Part shown: positions 34,654 to 49,680 of the stretch, piece by piece
Layout of the letters: every line of letters begins with the position of its first letter
Position numbering within the stretch: the first letter of the stretch is position 1
Source of the DNA: Acanthosepion pharaonis
Taxonomy: Eukaryota; Mollusca; Cephalopoda; Sepiida; Sepiidae
DNA: 64,000 nucleotides
Assembly (NCBI GenBank): GCA_903632075.3
Contig: CAHIKZ030000838.1
Span: forward strand, 716,001 to 780,000
Direction: 5' to 3'
Notes under the pieces: generated by a model
The model's database searches: none
Seen by the model: the letters and a program-made list of their open reading frames with translations, nothing else
Told to the model about the DNA's origin: nothing
Made by a program: the position numbers and the translations under genes

Positions 34654-37600
34654 CTGTAAAGAAAAAGACATAATATCAATCAAAATATAATACAACACTA
34701 AGTAGTTATACATTTAAATTTAAAATCTAATGTAAAAGGCATAAATGATTTCATTTGATTTGGATATCACGAATTTTACAAAAATCTATCAGCATCACCG
34801 TCATTGAGAAATAGGCATTTAAATATTAAATTCAACTGGTCAATTTTAATAAGTTAATCGTTAATGCGCAGTACTTACATTAGATGTTACTTTACACCGA
34901 TCCAGCACTGTATATAGAAGTCGTTTAATTCAGAAATAAATTTCAGTTCGTGTAATATAAAATTTCTCAGTTCTTGCCACCGATAAATAATCATTTACGG
35001 AGCTGGGTGAATAAAGTGAATAAGTAAATTAAGAAAGATGTCAATCATTTAGAAAAATAAGTATTTTTTTTTTTTGTTTTTGTCTAAAACACATGCTTAT
35101 CACCGTTATTCTACGGTCTTCCTAAATTCATATTTACCGCTGGTCGCCCGCTGTTGGACCGCCGGTATGTTCCTCTCGACAATTTTACTATTGGCGGACC
35201 ACTTGTGGCCTACCGGTGGCTCGCTGGTGGCATGCCGGTGGCTGCCACCATAGGACGCCTGGCATTTCCATCGGCAGCCCGCCAACGGACCAATAGCGGC
35301 TCACACACACATATATGTGTGTGTGTGTGTGTATGTATGTGTGTTAATGCATGTTTCATTAAATAGTATAGTTTTGTCTATTTATTTTAATCAAATTCCT
35401 TTCATATAGTCTGATAAGCTTAATAACATTATCATTGAAAGACAATAGAAAATCACAATATTGATACATGTTTTTTTAATCCTATGTAATCTTTTGGCTT
35501 ACATAAGCCATCATCAAAGATGACAATTACATTAAAATAAATTAAACAATACACAGACGTAGCAACAATGATGGTTTGTTTTTGTTTACATGGAAGATTT
35601 CCAAGCAACGACAAACACGTGCATACGAGACGCTGGAATCGAAAATCGCACCACGGTCCATGACATCACACATGATCACGCGAGAGTGAAAACGAGAAGT
35701 GTTAAGTATGGGAAGCCGTTGGTATAAACCAATGAATTCTGTTATTAATTTTAGGCATTTAAATATATTTGTGGAGTTTTCATAGTTTATTTTGTTCAGG
35801 TAATGTTTCAACTGTTCTATGTATATAGCTTGAAGAATTTTTAGTTTTTTGTTTCATGTTTAAGAATAGTTGTGTTTTCAACAAGGATTTTCGGGAATTG
35901 TGTATGCAGCTAGGCATGCTGTTTTAAATGCCTAAAAATGTTAGAATTATCATTCAAATGTAGAGTCAAGCGACGTGAAAGCGCGTTTGTGGTGTGACCA
36001 ACATAAATATAATTTAATCAGTTGGAGATACAATCTCCCAGATGGCACTTGAATTTGTAAACGATGTTGGATTTTTGCAAATCGCTAATGGGAGTGGGGG
36101 AAGAATCATTGCGCATAATTGAGTTGAATATACTGGATTTAGTGTAGTATATGATTAACTTTTTTTTTTTTTTTTCGCTAGGATCTGTTGTAGATATATT
36201 AGTGTTTACCAAATTTTTAGTATATTTTCATCTTGTTTATAATTAGTATGCATTTGATTACGATATAGAAGATTAATATGTTTCGGATTAGTCGAAGTAG
36301 TATTATGTTCTATTTGCTTAGTATTGAGACTTCTAAGAAAGCATCTTATTTATTCATCAACTATATAGTTTGGAAAGCTATTATTATTAAGTGTTTGGTT
36401 TATATTCTTTAGTTCACAGTAAAAAGAAATCTGTTTTATGGATGGATTACTTTCTGCACGATATATTAGTTTTTTTATAATTGCTATTTTGTAATAATAA
36501 GGACATTCGCTCTTGGAGTTAAGTGTACACGAATTTATGCTGGTAGGTTTTTTATATGGAGAAATAGTAAATTTGCTATTATTTGTGTTTATCAATATAT
36601 CAAGGAAGGGAATTTTGTTATTAGTAGTGAGTTCATACGTGAATTTAAGAACATAATTATTTTGGAAACGTTTTTGAAGTTGAAGTATTTCATCTGTATT
36701 TTTAACTAACATAAGGATTTTGTAACACTATTTAGCAGTTGCGTGAAAATGAAAAGCGAGAAATAATTAAGGCAAGAAGCTGAAATAATTAGGGCGATAA
36801 GAACCTATCACGAAAAGACATACTGAGCGATGTAATTTTTTTTGACAAAGAAAATGGTGAAGATTTTGTTTTCGTTTGCGAAAACCCCAAACCACGACAA
36901 GCCCACGCCCGGTTTTGGCCGGCGTCCATATAAGCAGAGTCGCAGCGAGTTGGAATGGCAGTCAGAGAGGGTCAGAGAGAGAAGCTAGTTGCAGTTGAAG
37001 CTGTTGAGCTCTGAGATCAGCCTCGCAGGAAGCTGACTGAAGATCCACGCATCCCGACTTCAACTTCTAACCAAAAACAATTTATTTTTTAAAGAACGAC
37101 TTAGACTCACACTACCAAAACAAGTTTTACGAATATCGCCTGAAGATACAGAAAAAAACAGTTTCTTAAAAAAACATCTTAAGATGTTAAGACTCGCCTA
37201 ACAAACACAAAGTGTCACGAATCCATATTAGCGGTTTGGGAGAAAAACGCAGTCCTGTATTCAGAAACCAGATATAAAAATATTTGTTATTCTTTTTTTA
37301 ACACATTTGAACTTTTCAAGTTGTTACTTTATTTTCTTTTACATATACTTGTGCGGTATTAACCTTGTTCGGACTCGACTTGCATTACGGCCCGGCGACT
37401 GATTGATTTCGTCTACCTAAGATCAAATCTCAACGTGGGTAGGTTAGACTAGAAATCAAAGCAGTTACTTCGGTAACCAGACGTTGGAGGCGAGCTGGGA
37501 ACGACAAAGTTGATACCGAATCTAACCAGATTCCCATCTCAATCAGTAAAGGGTTAGAACGTCACATTTGGTGCACGGCGGCGGGCGCGGAGAGAGGCCG

Positions 37601-38728
37601 GTGTGACGTCACAATATCATCAATATATCTTAGGTAGATGGATGTTTTTTAGAATCTGTAAATACCTTATTTTCGAGGTTCGACATGTAGAAATTGCTAA
37701 ATGTCGGACCCAGTACTGAACCCATGGAGATACCATTTTCAATTGACCACTGTTGAACGACAAGCTAATTCTAAAAACAACGGTCACCTGCGAAATTCAG
37801 TAAAATGAATATATGTATAATATATATGTTGGGGCACACCCACCTTCTGACTGATAATGGACTGATCCCTCTACGATATAAGTCAGTGCTACAGAGAGAG
37901 AGGGGAGAGTACGAGTTCAGCGTCAGGATCAGCGACAGCAGTCGAGATCAGGTTATCAGTACATACCGTTGGACTGTAGACTTTTGCTATTGTTACTTAC
38001 TAACCGGCGTTCCTTATTACTAATCACTCTGTTGTTAATTACCTCTTACAATGTGTTTGTCTTTATTCGAATACACACACGCGGGAACACTCCCAACATC
38101 TCAACAATATATATATTACATTTAATAGGAATTAAGATTACTCCATGATTATGATCATTTCACCTGACAAATTTACATTGATTTCTAAGAATTTTCAAAA
38201 CATTTAGGTTAATAAGAAAAAAATAAACTCTTTCTTAATTTTGATTATCACCATGGAGTAATTTTAATTGCTATTGTATGTAATTTATAAGCTCTCTTTG
38301 AATAAAACATTGAGCTCTCTGTGTGAATCAGTTTTAATACTTGATATTATTAGGATTCACTTGGATTATATACCAACAGATTAACACTTTTGTAACGTCA
38401 ACGATTACTCGTTGTCACTTTCGTAATGCTCGTTCGAGTAGAGAGTTTGTAGTTGAACAATGCTGGTGTCAGACACCTTCGAAAAGTACTAATATTACTT
38501 GATAAAGTACTTGATTGAGTAATCACCGTATTGATCCGAATAGAGAATAACGTAGAGAAGTGGATAGAGGTCCGTATATTAATAGAGGATAGAATAGGAA
38601 TAGCGATCAACCTAGACGTCACGCGACTTCCTCTATGGCAGTGTGGTCAACTTAATTTCAATAATGGGATCGCCCGTGTTTGCTCACTGGCGATCTATGT
38701 TCAAACAAGTGTCGGCAACGACACTTTA

Positions 38729-38824
<96 letters not shown>

Positions 38825-41522
38825 CATAAAATCAATTTAATAAACTTCTTAATACTTACTAACGTTTCCACTCCATATGGTTATACTACCGATTTTGATA
38901 GAAATTTTCACATCGTGCTTATCACGAACTTCAATATCAACGCAGACTGTTATTAAAAAGAAATAAAAAATAAAAATATTCATTATTATACAATGATATT
39001 AAATAATAATTATCATTTATTTTAACATATTTTTCAAGTTTTTCTCTATTCGTATATAATAAAAATTATGATGTATTTTAACATAATTATGATGTATTTT
39101 AACATATTTTTCAAGTTTTTCTCTATTCGTATATAATACTTTCACGAAGAAAATCCCAGCATTTGTCATTTTTTAAAATTAATGTCTTATGCACGTAATA
39201 TTTATTGTTAAAGTATAATATTTATTACTCTCTCAATTTCTGGGATGAAGAGTTATCATTTATTTCTGGGATGAGGAGTTATCACTTAATGTTGTTCACA
39301 CATAATTTTGTGTTGTAATTTCGTCCGTGGCATTTTCAGTATCCTTCTGAAGAGCCACATTTCTACTGCCTCTTGTTTTTTCTTCATCCGTAGGGAGATT
39401 GTCCAACGTTCCCTGTCATATATAAGAATGGATATCACTTAGAATTTCAGCACTCTTTTCTTTGTTTCTAACGAAGTTTTTTTCATTATTCATCACCTTG
39501 TTTAACTTTTAGAATGCTTCTTTCGCTATTCCAATGTATATTCGGTTAGATTTTTAATTTGCTAAATAAAAGAGGGGAACCAATAAATTGAGCATCTCTC
39601 TTTCTAATTATATCCCCCTAGATTGGAATTAGTGGGGAAATTAAGACTTTCTTCTTTTATGTGTCGTGTCTATTTAGGACAAGTACGATTATGGCTCTCC
39701 ACAAGTCCTTATCCTTTATATCTCTTAGCAATATATGCCATTTTATTCTGCCTCCGTAATCTACTATACATTTGTAGAAGCTCATTAAGTAGGACACTGT
39801 GTCTCTTGTTTTCAGTATATTCTGAGAGTATCAGATTATCCAAAACCTCTTTTCTCATTATCGATTGAGAGGTTCGACCGTCTCTTTCTGATTCCAAATA
39901 TAATTGTCCTTTTTCGTTCTGTTCTCTTTATCACTACTTCGTTGTCCATATGTTCCGTTCTTTGATATTCTCAGCATCTTTCTGTAGATCCACATCTGTT
40001 TTTTTTTTGTTTTTTTTTTTTTTCAAGTCTCTTCTTCATTTGCGAGGAAACTGCTTAGCATTCACTGCCATAAATGAGAGATTTCTCAATATTTATTTTC
40101 AGGTGAAGGACGAAATAATTCTTGCCTGGGATTTTAAAATGTGTACCTCATCTCTCGACCCCCAAATTTGTTTAATTGAATATCTGAAACAGAGTTCCAT
40201 TTTTAGTTAACAAAAATTAATGTAAAAAAAAAATAGAAATTTCTTCTCGAAAGGGTATATTTTTATTTTAATTATTCTACTGCAAAGTAGCATCACTGTT
40301 GAGAATATTATTTTAAGTTCTGGTCACGATTTGACTTCATATACCCAAAGTCAAATTCTGGCAATGACTGCTACCCTTGTGTGTAGGAATATCCTAAGCT
40401 TATTCTTTGATCTGGAAACAATATATTTCCATTCTAAACCCATGTACCGTCCATCCCGATAAATCTCTAATGATTTTTATCAAAAGTAGTCAAATTATTA
40501 CTCATGTTTCTTTTTTTTATTATTATTTTTTTATTTATTCTTTTTTCTGTTTTTTCTTAATACACTATTTAAGCCGGTGTACAATAACAAATCATTGTAA
40601 AGAAAATATCATAAAACAGTAAACAAATGGAAACTTACTACTTAATTTCCGTTTGAAAATAGTAATATGCTTGCAACACTGGCAAGTATTTCCATTCCAA
40701 GAACAACTAGTAGTGGAAAAGTCGCCACTGGAGCGGCTCATCTCGACAAAATTATCACTTGTAGCTTTTACTTCAGTTAAAAATTCAGACTGTTCCTTCA
40801 CTTCAAAATGGCCATTTCCTGACATTAGTTGAGAGATATCTCGAAACATACTTTCAATGGTGTTCTTGTAGGCTGCAATAAAAAGTGTAAATGTTAGCTA
40901 AATAAATATACATCATATTACAATTATGAGTGCTAGGTAGTATAACATTTATTGACACAATATTTCTCAAAATACAATGAAATCATTGAAGTCATGCCCT
41001 TGGGAAAGACATGACTGCACATTTTCATTGAAATCTTTCACATTGCTAGAACACTTGGCAAAGGTCTTGTCACTAGCATGTGAAAGTAGTAGACAGAGTC
41101 GGATTCACTCGAACCAGGGATTTTTCTATTCTAGTCTTATATGGAATACTTGTTTCATATAACATGAAGAAGAGATTGAAATTGACAAGCCACTGGCCTT
41201 GCCCTAATGATAATACAAAGCACTCAGTGGGACATCCAAACAGGTTAGAAGCAGAGAATTAGAAAGATCAGAAGAAGAGATTATATAAGAAATTTCAAAC
41301 AATCGTTTTTATCTTATAAATTAATTTCCCTATATTAGTGAAATTGTTATTTTTATCGAATTCACATACAATTATGCGTAAACTAATCGGTAGTAAATAA
41401 AACATTATTAAAACAAGTTAATAACTCTACTTACATGATGCTGCAAAAATACCCCCACATATACCTTCCAGACATTCCTCTTCCACATAATTGTAAGACA
41501 TTAGTGGCAATAATGTCTTCAT
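34478..41522 (-). CDS. Gene B: secreted cysteine-rich protein (DUF4773-like), four exons
   Basis: Exons 41522-41435, 40872-40639, 38946-38860 and 34653-34478 join into 194 residues with phase-1 introns throughout. Exons 2 to 4 align with those of gene C. The cysteine domain is C86 (CSW), C93, C95-C96, C109, C146, C155, C171 and C189; W133 lies in TIW, and SRHEI is in exon 4. B keeps the second cysteine (NTCQCC) that A and C have lost, so it may be closest to the ancestral fold. The weak point is exon 1: MKTLLPLMSYNY starts like a signal peptide but then has EEEC, so a better first exon may exist, or gene A exon 1 may be used. Function unknown; secretion is inferred from the paralogs. Confidence 0.62.
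35140..35305. repeat. GC-rich repeat with GCCGGTGGC words
   Basis: Sharply GC-rich against an AT-rich background, with repeated CGCTGGT, CCGGTGGC and CCGCC words on both strands. Probably a decayed mobile repeat. It is followed by a GT microsatellite (35305-35345). Confidence 0.4.
35491..35517 (-). ncRNA. Hammerhead-ribozyme-like motif next to Penelope-like element
   Basis: The minus strand reads TTTGATGA, T, GGCTT, ATGT, AAGCC, AAAAG. This is CUGAUGA / stem II / GAAA with C-to-T and G-to-A changes, and a perfect GGCTT/AAGCC stem. It lies just beyond the nuclease end of the Penelope-like element on the same strand, where such ribozymes are known to occur. Probably inactive. Confidence 0.45.
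35530..37795 (-). mobile_element. Penelope-like element, split by an LTR-like insertion
   Basis: Minus strand. MGSVLGPTFSNFYMSNLE is followed by YLRYIDDIV with YIDD at 37627-37616. After the insertion comes LVKNTDEILQLQKRF (36712 down), IPFLDILI and a Penelope-type connector, then NIVYKFKC, YVGHTTNALSRRL (near 36000-35965, GIY-YIG) and the tail to 35540. Frameshifts and stops are present. Confidence 0.75.
36717..37612 (+). mobile_element. LTR-like insertion inside the Penelope-like element
   Basis: Begins near TGTAACACTATTTAGC and has a core promoter CATATAAGCAGAGTCGC (TATAAG at 36929). Penelope reverse transcriptase sequence stops at its right side and resumes at its left. TTTGGTGCACGG near 37567 could be a primer-binding site after an LTR ending GTCACA. 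No clear target duplication was found, so class and edges are tentative. Confidence 0.45.
37827..38106. mobile_element. Solo LTR
   Basis: Starts TGTTGGGGCACACCC and ends ACATCTCAACA, so TGTTG pairs with CAACA. ATATA flanks both sides (37822-37826 and 38107-38111), fitting a 5-bp target duplication, though the surroundings are TA-rich. It contains GATATAAGTCAGTGC as a possible promoter. No internal region follows. Confidence 0.55.
38733..38822. repeat. TA/GT microsatellite beside gene B exon 3
   Basis: Long TA run ending in GTGTGTG, 38 bases from the exon 3 donor on the intron side. Length change here could affect splicing. Confidence 0.95.
38860..38946 (-). CDS. Gene B exon 3 (Cys...Trp exon)
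   Basis: 87 bases, acceptor TTTTTAATAACAG, donor A then GTAAGT. It encodes CVDIEVRDKHDVKISIK and GSITIWSGNV. Alternating polar and hydrophobic residues suggest beta strands. Confidence 0.7.
38947..40638. other. Gene B intron 2
   Basis: AT-rich, with a local duplication at 39050-39125 (ATTATGATGTATTTTAACAT twice) and a segment at 40105-40160 shared with gene C intron 2. No exon found. Confidence 0.45.
40639..40872 (-). CDS. Gene B exon 2 (linker and CSW...CxCC)
   Basis: 234 bases, acceptor TTTTTATTGCAG, donor A then GTAAGT. It encodes YKNTIESMFRDISQLM, a polar Ser/Glu-rich linker, then CSWNGNTCQCC and IFKRKLS. The IFK(Q/R)K tail is shared with gene C. Confidence 0.72.
41435..41522 (-). CDS. 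Gene B exon 1, candidate
   Basis: ATG at 41522-41520 with an in-frame stop just before it, and donor T then GTAAGT in phase 1, giving 29 residues. A TATAAA lies 136 bases upstream. The sequence is only weakly signal-like (MKTLLPLM then EEECLEGICGGIFAAS). Phase and position fit, hydrophobicity does not. Confidence 0.35.
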
Positions 41523-41657
41523 CTAGCTAAATTTCTACCATTATGGTTATTTACTAAGCGTAGTCTTTTGTCAACAAAATACCATAAACATAGAGAACTC
41601 AGTGCGGATCGGATTCACTACACAGTAATAATGATATTCGAGTTAATATTGATAAAC

Positions 41658-41663
41658 TTTATA
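41658..41663 (-). promoter_or_regulatory. Possible TATA box of gene B
   Basis: GGTATAAAGTTT on the minus strand 136 bases before the candidate ATG. This is a little further than in genes A and C. Confidence 0.35.
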
Positions 41664-42239
41664 CCATTATGATGCATCGAGAGTTTAACGTATATTAATA
41701 AGTAAAAGACTTAAGGCACGCCCGTGACTGTAGTTTGAGTGGCGCCAAACGTATATCCGATTAAAATGTGTTAATATCATTATGTGTATCTTGCAATAAA
41801 GAATGGAGATAATTTTGATATTATGATGACGATGCAAACAAACATAGAAATACTAACAAAATTCTCGCCAATTTTTGTTTTTTAGTCAAATTATATTACA
41901 TAATAATGCTTTATCTTTTATAGATAAAATCGCGGAAATTATTTGCTAAAACTGCATCAGATGCCTATATTTAGTTTCTACTTTGTTTTAGATAATATTT
42001 GTAGACATGAAAATAATTGATGAATTAAAAAAATCTATATTGTTCCTTTTATTAACCCCAGTCTCGTATTCGTTATCAACTGAAGGAGTAATCACTGAAC
42101 TTTTCAGGAATTATTTTACATAGTGAAGAGATTGGCATTAAATCTATGCTAATATTTAAAGACTTCGGTTTGTATGATAGATGTGTTCTCTGTGTCACGA
42201 TCGTGCTCAATCGACAAGGCCAGTCAATCTAATTTTTGT

Positions 42240-42830
42240 TTTGAACATTCATAAAATAGAATAAAACTGGACATTAACATCAGAGGGACCCAGCAAACAA
42301 GTGAATTCAAATATCTGGGAAACATAGTTACTGAAAACAGCAAACTAGACAGAGAGATCGAGACCAGATGTCAGAAAGCCAACGCAGTCAGTTAACAACT
42401 TGCTCCTCTTCTGAAACATCCTAGCATTTCCATGAGCACCAAGCCAAATCTCATCAACGCCATTTTCCTCTCAACGCTGACAAACCAGTACCAGATTTGG
42501 CCCCTAACAAAAAAACCCTTGAGAGGAAACTGATCACTTGTGAGATGAAATGCCTGAGTGAACAAGACCAGGCGAGACAAGATCAGGAATGAGGCAATAA
42601 GAAATATGGTAGGAGCAATACCAATCATACAACACATCGAACGACAGAGGATCAACTGGTTCGGACACCTCACACGTATGCCTATCAACCAACTAGCCCT
42701 ACGAGTATCCACCCTCAGGTACTCTGGCTGGAAAGTGAAAACAGACCAAAAATACGTTGAAGCGACTCAGCGGCAGACACTCTCAGAACCCACGAAATAT
42801 ATCTCCTCCAGGCCACTCGCAATTTTTTAA
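42240..42830 (+). mobile_element. RTE-like LINE, C-terminal fragment
   Basis: The plus strand reads SEFKYLGNIVTENSKLDREI, TRRDKIRNEAIRNMVG, and IQHIERQRINWFGHLTRM then RYSGWK. This is the post-catalytic end of an RTE-type reverse transcriptase with only a few frameshifts. It abuts another LINE, in opposite orientation, at 42830. Confidence 0.65.
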
Positions 42831-43335
42831 GCATTTCACCCCAAGCAAGACAGGATGCTACTAGCACGCAATTGGTTACAGAGAATAGGGGCGAGAGTAA
42901 TGAGGCGTGATAGAGGAAAGGATGAAAAGAAGGACAGAGAATAGACCAAGGCATTTGGAGATGTCGATTTATATTATATTTGAATAGTTGGAGATTATAG
43001 CAATCAGGGAAACAAGTAATAGGAAGGAAATTCCACAGACGGGAGGTGCGAAACATAAAGCTATTGGAGTAGAAGAGAGGGCTATATTTAACAGTTTCGA
43101 CAGTGATATGGTGGGACCGAGATGCCAGCCAAGTAGCACGTTTAAATTCATGTAGTCTGGGAACCAGCGAAAGTAGCTCGTCGAAGCAATTACCGTGAAA
43201 GTATTTGTAGAAAAGACAGAGGGAGGCGACGGGTCGTCTGTAAGAGAGCGACTGTAGACGAGAGACCAGATAAGGGCTAATCACATTGTCCGCTGACAGA
43301 CAACTGTGTCGCCCCGCGACGCCTAACAGCACAAG
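42815..43335 (-). mobile_element. LINE (GGGTGAAATG-ended family), copy 5, 3' end
   Basis: The 205-residue frame on the minus strand includes RLQSLSYRRPVASLCLFYKY, RATWLASRSHHITVE and FRTSRLWNFLP, the C-terminal thumb of this family. It is one of the best preserved copies. The 3' terminus CTTGCTTGGGGTGAAATGCT is at about 42851-42832. Confidence 0.7.
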
Positions 43336-43906
43336 CGGAAGGAAAAACTGATAAGAAACTCATTCATAAAATATCCAGTTGGGATCTAGAGCATGGAATA
43401 TTGAGCTCTAATATCATTCGAGATCTCTAATGGTCATAAAAGAACACAGCGTACTGTTTCTATCCAATTTTCTCAATTTCTAGAAAATGTATTGAGATAT
43501 CCAATTTAGTATGAAATACAACAATATTTTTGATCGATAATTACATTTATGCTGATAAAATGGTACACCGGTAAAATTGGGTAAGTAAATATAACAGAAC
43601 ACTTAGTATTTACCTTCAGATACATTGAAAATAACCAAAGTCAATGTTTGATTTGATACAGATTTTTCCATCCAAATAAAAGATTTACAATGGCTAAAAA
43701 CTTTACTTGTTTTGTTTTTCTAAGATGTTCTCCAGGCATGACAAATATTTCAGGAATAAACACGATTATTTGAATATATTTACTAAGAAACGTTCAACCT
43801 ATCGCAGAAAATATTTCTAGAAGAAAATTCTAAAATGTTGAGTATTAACTTCGCCATCTTTTTGTATTCACAAATAAACAAAATATGGAAAGAGAAGAAT
43901 ACTTAC
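43336..43906. other. Gene A, sequence after exon 3
   Basis: Searched for the missing terminal exon. A possible acceptor (TTTTTAG near 43690) opens only 17 codons without homology to the B or C terminal exons. Nothing convincing. Confidence 0.35.
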
Positions 43907-47178
<3,272 letters not shown>

Positions 47179-47271
47179 GGTGAGAATGGTATTTTCGGTT
47201 TTTCTTGACTTTACCTTCTTTTCGAGTCGCACAGCTCCAAAAATGCTTCGTCCTGCACCGACAGAAAAATA

Positions 47272-47277
47272 TTTATA
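47272..47277 (-). promoter_or_regulatory. TATA box of gene A
   Basis: GGTTATATAAATATTTT on the minus strand, with TATAAA 94 bases before the start codon. The spacing is close to that of gene C. Confidence 0.55.
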
Positions 47278-47579
47278 TAACCTTTATATATGTACCCGAT
47301 TATGTAATGCTAGTTGCAATGAGGAAGTTTAAAGGAAACAGCTAACTATAAACTTGGGTTTTACACAATCGCTAAAATAAACTTTTCTCATAAAAAACCT
47401 TAACCTGAGACGTAAAACTTCCTTGAGTCTATCTTAAAAATATTAAAAAAATATATATATATATAAATTTAGAATTTCCCAGAAACACTACACAAAATGA
47501 TCTTTATCCTTCACAGTAAAAAGCTCATGGATATTTGAAAGATTATTTCGTGTTGTTAGGTTTTTTCCTATACAAACAA

Positions 47580-47750
47580 TCATGTTTATTAACATGATTG
47601 TTTGCTCAGCATAAAATTGTTGACTCAACATAAAATTGTTGACTCAACATAAAATTTGTCACAGTGACATTTAAAAAACTAAAAAAAAAAACTAAATCAA
47701 TGCAAAACAAAACAACAAATCAAAATTTCTAGAATGAGGAGTTATCATTA
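47580..47750 (+). mobile_element. Partial duplicate of Penelope-like sequence
   Basis: Contains ACTCAACATAAAATTTGTCA, CAGTGACATTT and AAAACAACAAATCAAAA, which recur at 48665-48740 inside the Penelope-like element. Two short tandem copies of GTTGACTCAACATAAAATT lead into it. Confidence 0.55.
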
Positions 47751-48059
47751 TTTACAATATTTATATCGTCGGCACCGGCTCACATCCGATCATCGTGATC
47801 GTATCATCTCTACTTATTCCCTTGTCCTTGTTTGGTAGCGGTGACGGAGATGACTGTGAAGGACCAATCTACACCTGAAGAGTCGTGAGTGGGAGTCATA
47901 GACGATTGTGGGTGGTGGACATGGCTGGGCTAGTCGAGTCTCTTGACAGCATGTCGCAGGTTCTCTTCATGTTGACGTTTGGACTAGAAAGTCTCAGTAT
48001 CCCACAGATCATAAAAACAGCCAAACGTATTCGCGATAACCGATGATTAGCCCACCTTT

Positions 48060-48200
48060 TCTATATACATATTTATATTCATCTTTGTTGTTTCGGCCAC
48101 TGTGCCCTCCGACCTTTCTCAGGTGTATATCGATCTTGGTAAAATACAGGGAATTTTTAACTGAACCCTTTATTTAATCTATAGGGGTAGATTGTTTTCT
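48060..48200 (-). repeat. Repeat with CTGAGAAAGGTCGG...GCCGAAAC motif, copy 1
   Basis: The minus strand ATATCGATATACACCTGAGAA, AAGGTCGG and GGCCGAAACAAC is matched at 54270-54370. CUGA...CGAAAC resembles a changed hammerhead core, but GAUGA is absent. Confidence 0.45.
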
Positions 48201-48409
48201 TTCTACTGCTCATATCTACTGATATCGTCTAGTTATTTTTTTTTAATTATTTTATTAATTAATTATTATCAGTTATTATTTGCCTGTTTTCACTGAGTAC
48301 ATGTAGACACTGCACGACACAGGGAACTACATAAAATTGTCCTAATGGATAAAACGTTTGTTTGTGAATCTGGTAACATAGTGGCTGTGTTCCCATCATA
48401 ACAAAATAA

Positions 48410-48975
48410 AATTCGAAATTATCACTGGATTCTACTTAAAAGCAATCAGAATTTGCAGCCCTCAATATTTACACGAAGAAGAGAAATATATTGAAAACAC
48501 TTTCAAGACCATCTATTATCCTAAGTATTTTATATTCAATGCGAAACAAAAGTCTCTTAAAATATTCCAAAATAGAAAAGCGGCCTTTCTTGACAAATCT
48601 AACGAAGCAAAAAATATTATTCTATCCACTAACTGTATCATAACTATAATTGAAAAGTATGTATCTAAACTCAACATAAAATTTGTCACTGTGACATTTT
48701 AACACAATAAAAACTATAGCAAAACAACAAACCAAAACTTGAAGGATTGCCAAAAAGAATTTATTCGAAAAGCCCGAAGTTTAAATAAAAGATTATATGA
48801 ACACAAAAGAGACATTTTAAAAAACAACACATTAAATGAATTCGTTGCTCATCGTAACAAGACTGACCATAATTTTTACACAGTAAATGACACTCGACTT
48901 AAAAACGAAAATAGTTTGCTAAGACGAAAATGTTTAAGAAATGCTTCAATCGCTTTTGTTCATTCACAGTAAATT
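48410..48975 (+). mobile_element. Penelope-like element, C-terminal part
   Basis: The plus strand reads ITGFYLKAIRICSPQYLHEE, then YIENTFKTIYYPKYFIFNAK and LKIFQNRKAAF. After a gap comes RSLNKRLYEHKRDILKNN with VAHRNKTDHNF, the second half of a GIY-YIG domain (R...H...N...H). The text order is that of Penelope-like elements. Confidence 0.65.
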
Positions 48976-49089
48976 TGCGTTCACGTTCTTACGGCGTTTA
49001 ACAATTCTTGGCAGTTCTGTTATCACAGTTGTTGATGAAAACAAAATAAAAAAGAATCTAAATGGAACTGGCTCGATTACATATACCTA

Positions 49090-49618
49090 AAACACACATA
49101 CATATATATAAATATACCTAAAACACACACATATATATAAATATACCTAAAACACACACACATATATATATAAATATACCTAAAACACACACATATATAT
49201 AAATATACCTAAAACACACACACATATATATATAAATATACCTAAAACACACACACATATATATATAAATATACCTAAAACACACACATATATATAAATA
49301 TACCTAAAACACACACACATATATATAAATATACCTAAAACACACACATATATATATATGAATATACCTAAAACACACATATATATAAATATACCTAAAA
49401 CACACACGCATATATATAAATATACCTAAAACACACACATATATATATAAATATACCTAAAACACAAACATATATATAAATATGCCTAAAACACACATAT
49501 ATATAAATATACCTAAAACACACGCACACACACATATATATATATAAATATACCTAAAACACACACATATATACAAATATACCTAAAACACACACATATA
49601 TATAAATATTCTAAATTT
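49090..49618. repeat. Minisatellite built on TATACCTAAAACACACACAT
   Basis: About 17 units of 27-36 bases, each TATACCTAAAACACACA followed by a short TA run. Unit length varies with the CA and TA counts. Confidence 0.95.
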
Positions 49619-49680
49619 AAAATTCACAACTTCTCTCGTTCGTGAGCATGTGCAGTCGCATCGACATAAACAAACCTAGT

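Larger units (their letters stand above)
34654..38859. other. Gene B intron 3
   Basis: About 4.2 kb, largely transposons: a GC-rich repeat, a Penelope-like element, an LTR-like insertion, a solo LTR and a TA microsatellite, each listed separately. Confidence 0.5.

Noticed and set aside
34867..34920. Splice-like segment with donor near 34870
   Set aside because: The possible exon ends in phase 0 and lacks homology to the family exons.
41450..41510. Alternative reading of 41510-41430 as a terminal exon ending GYFCSIM
   Set aside because: No alignment to exon 4 of B or C; the start-codon reading with a phase-1 donor fits better.
43620..43695. Possible gene A terminal exon
   Set aside because: Only 17 codons before a stop and no cysteines, unlike exon 4 of B and C.
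47179..47232. Upstream start adding 18 charged residues to gene A
   Set aside because: It would bury the signal peptide; the downstream ATG gives a standard N-terminus.
49180..49407. Repeat protein with MCVLGIFIY units
   Set aside because: Translation of the TATACCTAAAACACACA minisatellite.
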